DNA from: Dendrocalamus latiflorus
Taxonomy: Eukaryota > Streptophyta > Magnoliopsida > Poales > Poaceae
DNA: 64,000 nucleotides
Assembly: GCA_017311315.1 (NCBI GenBank)
Contig: CM029640.1
Location: 33,169,092-33,233,091, forward strand
Direction: 5' to 3'
Position 1 is the first letter of the stretch. Each line of letters opens with the position of its first letter. Under the pieces are notes generated by a model. The model had not been told where the DNA came from. It ran no database searches and worked only from the letters and a program-made list of their open reading frames with translations. The translations under genes were made by a program, and so were the position numbers. Of the stretch, positions 10,633 to 20,245 are shown piece after piece.

Positions 10633-13478
10633 TCAGCCTTGGCGCGGTGCGGACGAACCCGTGCCGCCATCGCCGCGACGCTGAAGGACCCTTTCGAGCC
10701 ACTGGAGGAGGTCCCCCTCCCCATGTAGCGTTTGCTGCACGGCGACCCTCGCTGCACCTTCCCCAAAGCCGCCCCAGATCCGTTGATGGAAGTTTTGCAG
10801 GCTAGGCCCGATGGAGCGGATGGCGTCCGACAGGACCTCTGGTCGGTCAGGAAAATCCAGTTGAGGATTTGCTAGCTCATGGGTATGTCTACACCCACGA
10901 GTGTGAAGCAGGGCGAGGGCGAAGCACGCACCAACGTAGCCGCAGTGCTCGCCAAACGTTCTGGCGCCACGAAGAGCAACGCCGGCCCCCTCCTCAATCA
11001 GCCCGAGCGTCTCCGACAGGGCCTCCGGCCCGTGCGTAGTGTCCGGCACTCTGATGCACAGATCTTGGAGGGCCTGGTTCAGAGACTCCATGGCCCGCCA
11101 CGCCGACGTGGACGCATTTTCCAGGGCGCGGCTATTCTCGGCAGCAGACTCCACCAGCTGGGTGTTCTTCCCTTCCAGGACGGCGATCTGCTGCACGAAG
11201 GCGGCACGCTCCTCTGCCGCGGCACACTTGGCTTCCGTGGCCTCGAGTTCCGCGGCCGCCATGGCGCCCTCCAACGCGCGAAGTTCTTCATCCTTCGCGG
11301 CGAGGGCATTGCTTGCTTCACGAAGGCTGGCTTCCAGAGCCCTCCGCTCCCGAACGCGGGCCTCGTCAAAGGACCGGCTGAGGGCAAGTGTCTGGCAAAA
11401 ACAACAAATCAGCAGGCGTCCAGCAGTACCTTACAAAGCGGAAGCGCACATATTTACCCTCATCTCGGAGGCCTGCAGCGCGAGCGCTAGGAGGTCCCCC
11501 TCGCATGACGACAACATCTCTCGGTCGAGGCCGTTGTCGGCCCGCTCTGCGGCTGCGGTGAGGTCGCAAAATATCTCCGAGCGAGGGAGGAAGTCCGAGC
11601 GAGCCCCGGCCCCAACGCGCCAGGATTTGCCGAGGCCACCGCCACATCAACAACGGCGGACACCTGCGGGGCACCCTGCACAAGGCTTCCGACTTTGCGC
11701 ATACCTCCGCTGCTCGATCCTTCGCCACGTCCGGGAGACTTCGTCTCGTCTGATGTTGGCAGAATGAGCGAGCAGATCGGAGAAAGTCTCGCAAAGTCAA
11801 GCGAAGAAAGGGACTCACGCCTACCTCCTGCGCCCCTCGTCGCGGTAGGAAGTGGCGCTAGTTCGACCACCCAGGGGGAGGTGGGTGCCTCGACGGTCGG
11901 GGAGAAGGTCCTCTCGGCCGCGCCAGACGCCGTAATCTCGCGGCAAGGCCCCGCAACGGCGTATCGACCCCTCGCTGGCGGCAGGGACTGAGTCCGAGGG
12001 CGTTTCGCCTGCGGTGGCACAGGCGATTCTTCCACGGCAGCACCAGCTCCGGTTACCGTCGCCCCCGCGGTTTCCTCTGTAGGGGGCGCGCCCTCGTCGG
12101 CTGTTGCAGTTGATAACGCACCTTCAATCGTGGTTTTCTCGCCAGGAACGACGCCACCCCCCGGATTGACAAGTTCCAACTCAGCGATGGCCGCGAGCCC
12201 GAGCACGGGCTCGTGGGCGTCGGCAGAAGGTGCCGGGGGATCCGAGGCGGCGCGCCCTTCCGAAGCAGTATGGCCAAGCCCACCGCCGGTCGCACGCCCC
12301 GTCTCAGCTGTGCTAGCCGCCGGGGGGGCTGTCGGGTCGCACGCACGGTAATGCCCACAACCTCGCAGGTGCGGTTTACCCGCCCCTGCTTAGCCGCCTT
12401 GACTGCGGCCTCCCGAGCCTGGTGCTCCTAAGCGTGTATGGGCCGAGGAGCGCCGCAACCGCGCGCTCCGCATCTTCTAGCCGAGACACTGCGCAGGAGA
12501 TCACGTCAGTCAGGCGGAAACCAAACAGACACAACGGCGCGCGTAAAGCGTGCTGGGCGACTTACGAGGAGCGGAGGGTGGAAGCAGGCGAGATACGGAT
12601 GTATCAAACCCGTCCTCGCGGGGGCCGTTCTGTCCAACATACTTCCCCCGGGAGGAGAGTGGCGCCGCCCCATACATTGTGAACTCCTCGGCTAGGTCGC
12701 GCACGCTCATTCGACGGGCGACACCGACAAGACTCTGTAGCTTTTGCGTGTCGTCGATCTCCACCTTCAGACTCGGCGTACTGTTAAACGAGATCGGCCC
12801 ACCTCGGCACTGCATTCCGCTCTTGTCGGTCACGGTGTAATAGAACCACCGCCGAGTCCAGCCGGACGCCCATTGCCCCGACGAGGCTGGCACAGGGAAC
12901 AACGTCGCGCACGACGCCCGGAGCACGAAATCCACACCGCCGAAGTTGGACATCGCCCCGTTAACCTTTCTGGGTCGACACTGTGCGTCGTGCAGGGTGG
13001 CGAATAAGCTCGCGCTGGGACGCCACCCCTCTGTCCGCATCGCCCACGTGAAGACAGCTAGGCGGAATATCACGTGGGGCGTCAACTGGGCTAGCTCCAA
13101 CTTGTAGGCCCGCAGGACTTCGCCCACGAACAACGTGCAGGGCATTCGAAGGCCGGCGTCGAAGAACGCGACAAAAACGATCGCCTCCATTGCCCCGGGC
13201 TTCGGCTCCGTCTCGTCCCGGCGGGGTAGGCGAGGCCCATTGCGATCCACGATCTTCCCCTCATCCACGAGTCGCTGCAGCATCCCTTCAGTCATGCGGC
13301 TCTTCTCCAGCACACGGGAGCAGCAGCCTCCCGAGTGCTCCATGGTGTCCCACCACTTGTTGGCGCGCGAGCTCCCCCGCGGCACCAGTTTGTACCCCTT
13401 GGAAGGACGGGACACCTCGCCCTGGCTCGGCAAGGAACCGCTGCGGGGATGGTAGGTGGTGTCGTTGTGGCTAGCCAT
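10633..13478 (-). CDS. Antisense gene of Tat element, Transposase_28-like protein
   Basis: On the strand opposite gag-pol, open blocks lie at 13478-12510, 12206-11487 and 11274-10633; they must be joined by introns I could not fix. The first begins MASHNDTTYHPRSG (an upstream ATG exists at 13532). It contains EAIVFVAFFDAGLRMPCTLF, FVGEVLRAYKLELAQLTPHV and RLAVFTWAMRTEGWRPSASL, the pattern of the 'putative gypsy-type transposon' domain (Pfam Transposase_28). The middle block is Ala/Pro/Thr-rich with a basic AKRPRTQS. The last block is an Ala/Glu-rich coiled coil (AAELEATEAKCAAAEERAAF). Function unknown; such ORFs are known in Tat elements. The first block could run straight to its stop at 12510 or be spliced near 12590. 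Confidence 0.65.
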
Positions 13479-13604
13479 CGCTCTTTGCGACAAGGGAAGA
13501 AGAAGCAGGGAAAGGAGCAACTGGCGCGACAATTAGCACGGGCGGAAGCAAGGCGGCAGATCAAAAAGCCAAGCAAGAAAGGGTGCCTCCACCTCAACAC
13601 TGGC

Positions 13605-13616
13605 ACCTTATAAAGG
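13605..13616 (-). promoter_or_regulatory. Candidate TATA box for the antisense gene
   Basis: The minus strand reads CTTTATAAGGTG here, 127 bp before ATG 13478 and 73 bp before ATG 13532. No other TATA-like word lies closer. This would give the antisense gene a promoter inside the element. Confidence 0.45.
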
Positions 13617-14040
13617 CCGCTCGCCTGTCACACGGCTCAACGCACAGACAGATCAAATTCGCAGCGATTCGGCTGCCCAAGATTTGGAAAGAAGAACCAC
13701 CGGGGCCTAGAGGGCTGCGCCGGGTAGGTGGCCAAGCAGCACACAACGCCCCCACGCCTTCAACACGCGTCCAACTTCTCGGGGGACGAGGCGAACGGCC
13801 GCGGTCACGCAATCGCCCACATCCCACGACGCACCAGTCGTGAGTCGCCACGTGTCCCACCTGCAGAATGGCAGACTGCACGACGCGACAGCCTGACTTC
13901 TGCCAGGCCAGGCGTCGGCGTGATTCCAGCTGCCATTAAAAGCGCACTACCAGACTGCAAGGTCGCAACAGCCCCGGAGCGCAACCATACCGGCGCCAAG
14001 CTCCAATCTCAGCGCGGGGACAGAGCGCGCGCGTCTACTT

Positions 14041-14940
14041 CGAGCTAGGCGCCAGCCTCCGCTGCCACCCGTTCGAGGGGTAGGGGACGGAGCGCGCGCG
14101 CGCCTCGGCTTCGACTTAGGCGCCAGCCTCCGCTGCCACCCGTTCGAGGGGTAGGGGACGGAACGCGCACGCGTCTACTTCGACTTAGGCGCCAGCCTCC
14201 GCTGCCACCCGTTCGAGGGGTAGGGGACGGAGCGCGCGCGCGCCTCGGCTTCGACTTAGGCGCCAGCCTCCGCTGCCACCCGTTCGAAGGGTAGGGGACG
14301 GAGCGCGCGCGCGCCTACTTCGAGCTAGGCGCCAGCCTCCACTGCCACCCGTTCGAAGGGTAGGGGACGGAGCGCGCGCGCGTCTACTTCGACTTAGGCG
14401 CCAGCCTCCGCTGCCACCCGTTCGAGGGGTAGGGGACGGAGCGCGCGCGTCTACTTCGACTTAGGCGCCAGCCTCCGCTGCCACCCGTTCGAGGGGTAGG
14501 GGACGGAGCGCACGCGCGCCTCGGCTTCGACTTAGGCGCCAGCCTCCGCTGCCACCCGTTCGAAGGGTAGGGGACGGAGCGCGCGCGCGCCTCGGCTTCG
14601 AGCTAGGCGCCAGTCTCCGCTGCCACCCGTTCGAGGGGTAGGGGACGGAGCGCGCGCGTCTACTTCGAGCTAGGCGCCAGCCTCCGCTGCCACCCGTTCG
14701 AAGGGTAGGGGACGGAGCACGCGCGCATCTACTTCGAGCTAGGCGCCAGCCTCCGCTGCCACCCGTTCGAAGGGTAGGGGACGGAGCGCGCGCGCGTCTA
14801 CGTCGAGCTAGGCGCCAGCCTCCGCTGCCACCCGTTCGAGGGGCAGGGGACGGAGCGCGCGTGCCTCGGCTTCGACTCGGGCGCCAGCCTCCGTTGCCAC
14901 CCGTTCGGAGGATAGGGGACGGAGCGCGTGCGCCTACAAC
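14041..14940 (+). repeat. Tandem array 2 of Gypsy, ~70-bp unit
   Basis: About 13 copies of a 66-71 bp unit, TAGGCGCCAGCCTCCGCTGC ... CCGTTCGAGGGGTAGGGGAC ... GGAGCGCGCGCG, with a variable CTACTTCGA or CTCGGCTTCGA link. Many units contain alternating CGCGCGCG runs. Long minus-strand open frames here (RARAPSPTLRTGGSGGWRL repeated) are artefacts of the period. The array sits between the antisense gene's promoter and the 3' LTR. Confidence 0.92.
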
Positions 14941-15100
14941 GGAGCGCGCGCGTCTGCTGCAATAAGGCACCTTCCATCCCAGACCTCAGGCTCCCCAGCC
15001 ACAAGCTTGGAGAAATTCACAAGCCGCAGGGGACGGAGGGGGCCAAAGGACCCGGCAACATGGCTTCGGCCCTGTGAAGCCCGTCACCATGAGAGGCTCC

Positions 15101-15346
15101 TGTCGTAGGGGTGGCCCCCACCTAAGCCCAGCAGGCCTGGTAGGAGATTATAAGGCCCAGAATAGGCCATGTGTAATGACATAACTGCCCCAGAGGGGAT
15201 AACCAGATGTAAGGGCATAACTGTAAAAGCACTCCTCATGTGTATATATATATGAGTACAAGCCATGGGGAGGACCCAGACCATTACATTCATCCTCATC
15301 ACTCTCCACTACCATCTCTCTCTCTGTTTGGTCTGTAACCACAACA
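15101..15346 (+). repeat. 3' LTR of the Gypsy element
   Basis: 246 bp, TG...CA, about 98% identical to 3138-3384. The clearest purine tract (GGGGACGGAGGGGG, about 15029-15042) lies some 60 bp upstream rather than touching the LTR, which is unusual for a polypurine tract. Confidence 0.93.
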
Positions 15347-15372
15347 AGGCAAGACACAGTAAACACAAGACA

Positions 15373-15455
15373 AGATGGATGGCATAGGAGTAACAACTGA
15401 ATCCAGTTGATGTGATGGATGGCATAGGAGTAACAACTGAATCCAGTCGATGTGT
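15373..15455 (-). repeat. Two-copy 41-bp tandem repeat in 3' flank
   Basis: GATGGATGGCATAGGAGTAA...TCCAGTTGATGT occurs twice in tandem with one or two differences. It lies about 130-210 bp past the stop codon of the minus-strand exon at 15581, probably in its 3' untranslated region. Confidence 0.7.
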
Positions 15456-15580
15456 AAATAAACGCAACTTTGTCATACAAAACTTCCACTAGATGGTAGA
15501 CAAAACTCGTGATTGGTGACAGCCAGTGCAGGTAGCTTAATCCTCTTAACGGGGCTGATGATTCAATTGCTTCAGCCGAA

Positions 15581-15746
15581 CTAGTCCTCCCCTTTCCAAA
15601 TATCCGAAAACTCATCAGGCTCCAGGGCGTTCTCCATCTCGCGCATCTTCCTCCTCACCTTGGCCTTCACTTTCTTGGCGTACTTCCCTGCCTTCTTCCG
15701 CTTTTCTAGTGCGTGGACATAAACAACGTCGTCGTCAAAATACGAC
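15581..15746 (-). CDS. Terminal exon of an unrecognised nuclear gene
   Basis: Minus strand. A polypyrimidine/AT stretch ending TATAG is followed by a 55-residue open frame, SYFDDDVVYVHALEKRKKAG then KYAKKVKAKVRRKMREMENA and LEPDEFSDIWKGED, stopping at TAG 15581-15583. The mix of a basic Lys/Arg helix and an acidic tail is typical of a real nuclear or nucleolar protein end, but I do not recognise the family. The Gypsy element is inserted about 230 bp past the stop. Upstream exons must lie at higher coordinates and may be separated by the mobile DNA at 16-19 kb; the exon entered at 19282 is one candidate, though the splice phases do not join directly. Confidence 0.55.
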
Positions 15747-17165
15747 CTATACATGAAACTATCAACTATACATCTCCGCTAATAGCAACTCTTGGTAGAG
15801 CTCTTTTACCAGGTCTATATTAGTTACTAGAAAGTTTAGATAGCATCTCTAAGTTTCCGCTACTAGCAAGTAACATGTAGAGTTTATAATTATTATTGCA
15901 AGCAATATGTAAAGCTAGCAACTAATGTAGAATCACGTCTAGTGGTTGATCATATCAAAACATTAATTGTCATCAAGCAATAGAGAAAGATAGCAAGTAA
16001 CATGTAGAGGTAGCAACTAATATGCCAAGAACTACACAAATCTAGCGACTAAATACATGCACAGCTAGTGAGTTGCTAACAACCGATATAACAAATAACA
16101 CGTAACTAATGTACAGTTTGATGTTACCGACACGTTACTAACAGCGAGCATCTAGAATTGCTAGTTGAGAACAATGTTATTCGTATGTCTCCAGGTGAGC
16201 GGTCCTGCGATGGCGCGCGAGCTCTGGTGAGTGCACGCTTCGGCGCGTGCGGGCTCATAGTATGTGGTGGCGCTTCAATGTGGCTGGTGTGCAGCACTAT
16301 GGTGGAGCGCGGATGGGTGCGTGGTCCTACGGTGCTGCATTAGTGTGGCTGTGCATGTGGTCCGGAGGTGAAGCATGGCCAACACCAACGGGTTCTGCTT
16401 CGGCGTTTGCCTCCACCTTCGGCGACAAGGTTCTTGCTATGGTGCCATCCGTTGACTCCCTTGGGGCGATAGTCCTATACATTTTTGGTGTGGTAATACC
16501 CGATGAGCCTCTTGTAATAACCAGATTCCCTCTGTGGACTTGGCGTGTATCGCCTTTGTGGCCACTGAGTATTTCTCCTCCTTCCTTTTATCTTTGGACA
16601 TCTCCACCTTTTACTCTCTAGTAGCCGTCACTACAGGCGTCAAGGCTGCCGATCAAATCATCTTTCGCTCTCGGCGGCCAATTAGAACTTCACCAAGTAG
16701 ATCGTCGGCGTTTCTCGCCATCGTAGATTCTACTATGTCTCCTTCAACCTACAATCAAAGGAGGCCCCTTTTATCCCCCCGCCGATCAGGATCGTCGGCA
16801 AACGCACAGCAGGCGACGGAGCCGTGGCTAGATCAGAGCAATCCAGACGTGGAGGGCAAAGCACGGCAACTGGAGTTCCGATTGCTTAGAGATTTGCTTG
16901 CGGGGAGACGCGGCTGGGGTTTAAGGTAGAAGAAAACTCCTCTTCGGAGTTCGGAGTCTCTGCATCCGTCTCACGGAGTGCGGATCCATATGATCGATGT
17001 TTTTCAGGGGGACCTCTCGAATCAGCGAGGCGACTTGTTCAGCTACCGGTTCAAGGCCTGTTCTTTTAAGCTGCGGCTTATGATTTTTAGCTGAAATTTT
17101 TGAATTTTGGCTATTTACGGTACAGATTACGGAGAGACGGTTACTCACTTGTGATTTTGGCTGGT
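15747..17165. other. Noncoding stretch with GC- and AT-rich blocks
   Basis: 15750-16150 is AT-rich with repeated AGTAACATGTAGAG/TAGCAAGTAAC words. 16200-16930 is GC-richer with open frames but no recognisable protein. Around 16632-16830 CACTACAGGCGTC is followed by several CCGATC/TCGGC words, faintly like a CACTA subterminal region. No border pair was found. Confidence 0.35.
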
Positions 17166-17169
17166 ACAG

Positions 17170-18511
17170 ATGTTGAGCTTTTAACGTGTAGATCGGGCTA
17201 CGGCAGCCGGTTCCTGTACCCGCCGGAAGCTCGTGTACCTCATCTATGTGGAGGGCTACATACCCCAGCGGGTGATGCGGCAGTTCGGGCTACGGCAGCC
17301 GGTTCCTGTACCAGTCGGACCATCGCTTCCGCGGCACGTGCACGGGTGAGTGATCATTTCTGCTAAATATGTACATACTTACTACTGCATTCGCAAGTAT
17401 CTCACATTACGTAATGGTTCTATACGCAGGCACAGCGCGAAGGGAGTGAAAAGAGGCACGGACTGGTTGTCGAGGATGCAGCCCTGGGTCGAGCAGTGGG
17501 TGGGTGCGCTCGACGACCGCGTGGAGGAGGACCGCCCCTACGACAGCAGGGAGTACGTGGAGTACGTGCGCTGGTACCAGCCGCAGACCCGTACCAGGCT
17601 CGTATATGTGGTAGACCCGCCTGCCACACACGTCGCCGCTCCGACGGACACGTACCCCGCGCAATTCGCGCGCGACGCTCACATCGCTGTACGTTACACG
17701 TCATTTCAAAGATTCCCAAATGGTAATGTCGTTTCGATGATCGACCATTTCATGTCTTTGTGTCCAGCCTGACGTCGGTTCTGCCCTATGGGCCGACTCC
17801 GGCGCACTACTGGAGAGGGTCGCCACTGGTGCGCAGCTGACCCATGAGGAGGGCGTCAGCTTTGCGCGTCGGATGCACGAGGGGTGTAGACGTATTGTTA
17901 GCCTACTGTCCTGCACGAGGCTACCGGCGGTCTCCACACCCACCGCTCCGACTGCTCGTCCACCAGTGCCACCCCCGACCAGCGTGGCACTACTCCGGTG
18001 CACCTACGTGGACACGTCCTCCACCACCTCACCCGGAGCAGCCAGGGGGTTCAGCCTGGGCAGGGCCTCCTACACCGGTTCATTTCACGCCTCCTACGTA
18101 CACCCCTGTCTTTCCCACCTCGATGGCGCCAGCTATGGGTACACAGAGGGTCTTATATCGTGTTTATCCGAAGACGACATGCAACGAACTAACGATATTA
18201 ATATTGCAGGTACTTACCAGCAGCACGGCGTCTCCCCAGGCCCAGACAAAGTGGACCAGTTTTTCGCGGAGTGGCCCGGGCAGTTCTCCGACGCAGCACC
18301 GGAGGTTCTCTCTGGCAGTGCCCTCCCCGGTGCACCGGAGGGCACACAGCCAGAGGTGCGGCTGACTCCACCAACGCAGGGGCGGGATAGACACCCTCCT
18401 GCTCGTTTTACTTTTTCGGATCGTCCTAACCCGTTGCACCGGAGGAGAGCCAAGCGAGGCCGTATGGGAGGACGCGGGCGCGGTGACGGGGCACACCAGG
18501 GTGGCGACTGA
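17170..18511 (+). CDS. Truncated plant-mobile-domain (PMD) gene, C-terminal exons
   Basis: Exons about 17170-17345, 17430-17688 and 17768-18511 join in frame with GT/AG borders. Exon 1 reads RRKLVYLIYVEGYIPQRVMR then QFGLRQPVPVP. Exon 2 has DWLSRMQPWVEQWVGALDDR and PYDSREYVEYVRWYQPQTRT. These are the end of the PMD/aminotransferase-like domain found in MAIL1-type proteins and in many MULE-carried genes. Exon 3 is Pro/Ser-rich and ends in a basic Gly/Arg tail (GRMGGRGRGDGAHQ). A possible short intron lies at about 18150-18209. The N-terminal two thirds of the domain are missing. The neighbouring palindrome-rich block at 18.8-19.0 kb suggests it rides, or rode, in a MULE. Confidence 0.6.
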
Positions 18512-18789
18512 GGCGTGCTGCAGATGCTATATATGTTATACATGTAATGACAAAACATGCCGCATGTTACTCACAGTTATATTATGAAGTTTATTTAAAT
18601 TTACATAAGTCTATCATCGCTTCTCCGCACATAAACTATCTCACTTAACAGTGTATGTATCGATCGTTCTCTACTCAATCTTTCATAAAAAAAATTAAAA
18701 AACTTTTTACGCGCCTACAATATACAATGAACATAAACTTTTATTACAACTTCACCGTATTTTTTACCGGTTCAACATTACAAAATTCA

Positions 18790-19050
18790 CAAAATCTAAA
18801 ACAATCACGGGGGCTACATGTAGTCGCCTAACGAGATGCGACTGCATGCTAGTCGCCTAACGGAAAGGCGACTACATGTAAGTTGCCGTACGGAGGAGCG
18901 ACTGGATGCAGTCACTCTACTGTGTAGCGACACAAATTTTGTCGCTTAATAGTTGGGCGAAAGGCTTCAGTCGCCCAACCATTAGGCAACTGGAGCCTAT
19001 TTTTGTAAAAAAATTTCCCGCGGGTATATTTATGTAATTTCGAATAAAAA
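18790..19050. repeat. GTCGCC/GGCGAC palindrome-word array, likely MULE subterminal DNA
   Basis: Repeated words GTCGCCTAACG, GGCGACT, GCGACTGCATGC, AGTCGCCCAACC and TTAGGCAACT alternate in both orientations every 15-25 bp, ending near TTTTTGTAAAAAAATTTCCC at about 19000-19020. This resembles the GGCGCC array in the MULE at 31-36 kb in architecture, not in sequence. No matching left end was found. Confidence 0.45.
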
Positions 19051-19281
19051 AAGATTATCCGTACAATAAGGCACGGCGCTCCGTTTGGCTCGCCCGACCC
19101 GACGCCCCCACCGCTCCGGCCGCAGCTCGACGGAGGCGGAGAGCGCGGCAGGCGGGAGCCGGAAGCAGGAGGCGGCGCTTGGAGGAGGACGAACCCGGCC
19201 GTGGAGGGGTCTGGGCAGCGGCAAATCCGAGGAGGTTTGATAGCTGGTGGTAGTATTTCGTTTCTTCCATGATTCATTTAC

Positions 19282-19431
19282 CTTCGTGTTTCGCACGAAT
19301 TGTTGGATCGCGCCATCCCTAGCTGCATCTGTGCCCGATGTTCTCGTAATGAATTCGTCCATACAAGCCTCTGCTGCTTCTGCGCCTGCTTCGGTCTTAA
19401 CCTCAGTTCTAGCCTTGATGCAGTTAAACAC
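19282..19431 (-). CDS. Candidate exon of an unrecognised gene
   Basis: Minus strand: KARTEVKTEAGAEAAEACMD then EFITRTSGTDAARDGAIQQF and VRNTK, closing at an AAG|GTAAAT donor at 19282/19281. The start is uncertain (no ATG; the frame opens at GTG 19431). The sequence looks like genuine protein but fits no family I know. It could belong with the terminal exon at 15581-15746 through further exons, or be a fragment. Confidence 0.3.
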
Positions 19432-20245
19432 ACTTCTAGGCCAAATTTCAGTGGAATTTTACTGGCTGGTATCTCGATGTATGTTGTTGTGTTTCAGATA
19501 TGGATATGTTCTCACCTAAAAGCTCCATTTCGTAGGGATCTTCTGGTGTTGAAGTAGCATACCTGATTAGCATCGTAGATTATATGCTGACTAAATCAGA
19601 GAATTTGGTGGGGATTTGATTTTTGCTCTATGACTAACCCGTTAGTATCAAAGTTAATATACTTAGTGTATCAAGATTACACAATTGCGCATCCACATCA
19701 AAATCCTATGGAAGGTTAATAACTTCCAGTGTGACTTGGAAATAACTTAAGACTTAGCTAGACTTAGCCTTTATGGGAACATACTATTTCTTAAACATTT
19801 CAATGCCTCTAGCTTTCCCTTCATAAACATGTGAAAAGAACTTTCTTACCCGCTGGTTCTTAGTCCAGCCTCACATTATACTTCAATATTTTCTAGGAGT
19901 TTCAGCTTCTACTTTTATGCTTTCACGAAGTAATGCATTCATACAAAAAGAAAAAGAAAAAGAAAAAAAACGCTGATCCACGAAGTAATGCATTCAGGAT
20001 AGCACCGGCCACTGGACCTAGAAAGTTCTGAAGATTACAGAAAGGTAACATTATTTTGAAACTCAATTACTTATCGATGTATTGAGTTATTGACATACAT
20101 TTTTCTTATCAACGAGTTGCTTTCTTATTTCTATTCTGCTACATATGAAGCCACCATCACTGATATTTATCATTTTTTTGTATAGACAACTACATCAATG
20201 ATACTCTTCTTTCACACTGCAACTTACCCATCAACAAGCAGGACA
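19432..20245. other. AT-rich 3' flank of the receptor kinase
   Basis: Nothing recognisable. A short A-rich tract near 19946-19970 with a repeat of CACGAAGTAATGCATTCA at 19924 and 19979 suggests a small duplication. Confidence 0.4.

Larger units (their letters stand above)
3138..15346 (+). mobile_element. Complete Gypsy LTR retrotransposon, Tat-type, 12.2 kb
   Basis: The LTRs (3138-3384 and 15101-15346) start TGTCGTAGGG and end CCACAACA. They are flanked by identical 5-bp duplications AGGCA at 3133-3137 and 15347-15351. Order inside: primer site, gag, protease-RT-RNase H, integrase, tandem array 1, antisense gene, tandem array 2, LTR. The gene order, a second archaeal-type RNase H after a degenerate Gypsy RNase H, no chromodomain, and an antisense ORF between integrase and 3' LTR are known marks of the Tat lineage. 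By eye the LTRs differ by 5 substitutions and one indel, about 2%. That is roughly 0.8 million years at the commonly used grass rate of 1.3e-8 per site per year. The coding region carries several breaks, so it is not autonomous. Confidence 0.93.

Noticed and set aside
14461..15004. Minus-strand open frames of 68 and 169 codons rich in RARAPSPTLRTGG
   Set aside because: They simply translate the 70-bp tandem array; the period keeps the frame open by chance.
16632..16830. CACTACAGGCGTC with nearby CCGATC/TCGGC words as a CACTA transposon end
   Set aside because: No inverted partner, no 3-bp duplication and the CACTA start lacks the usual following bases.
16534..16929. 131-codon plus frame
   Set aside because: No recognisable motif, mixed low-complexity stretches and no splice support; left as noncoding.
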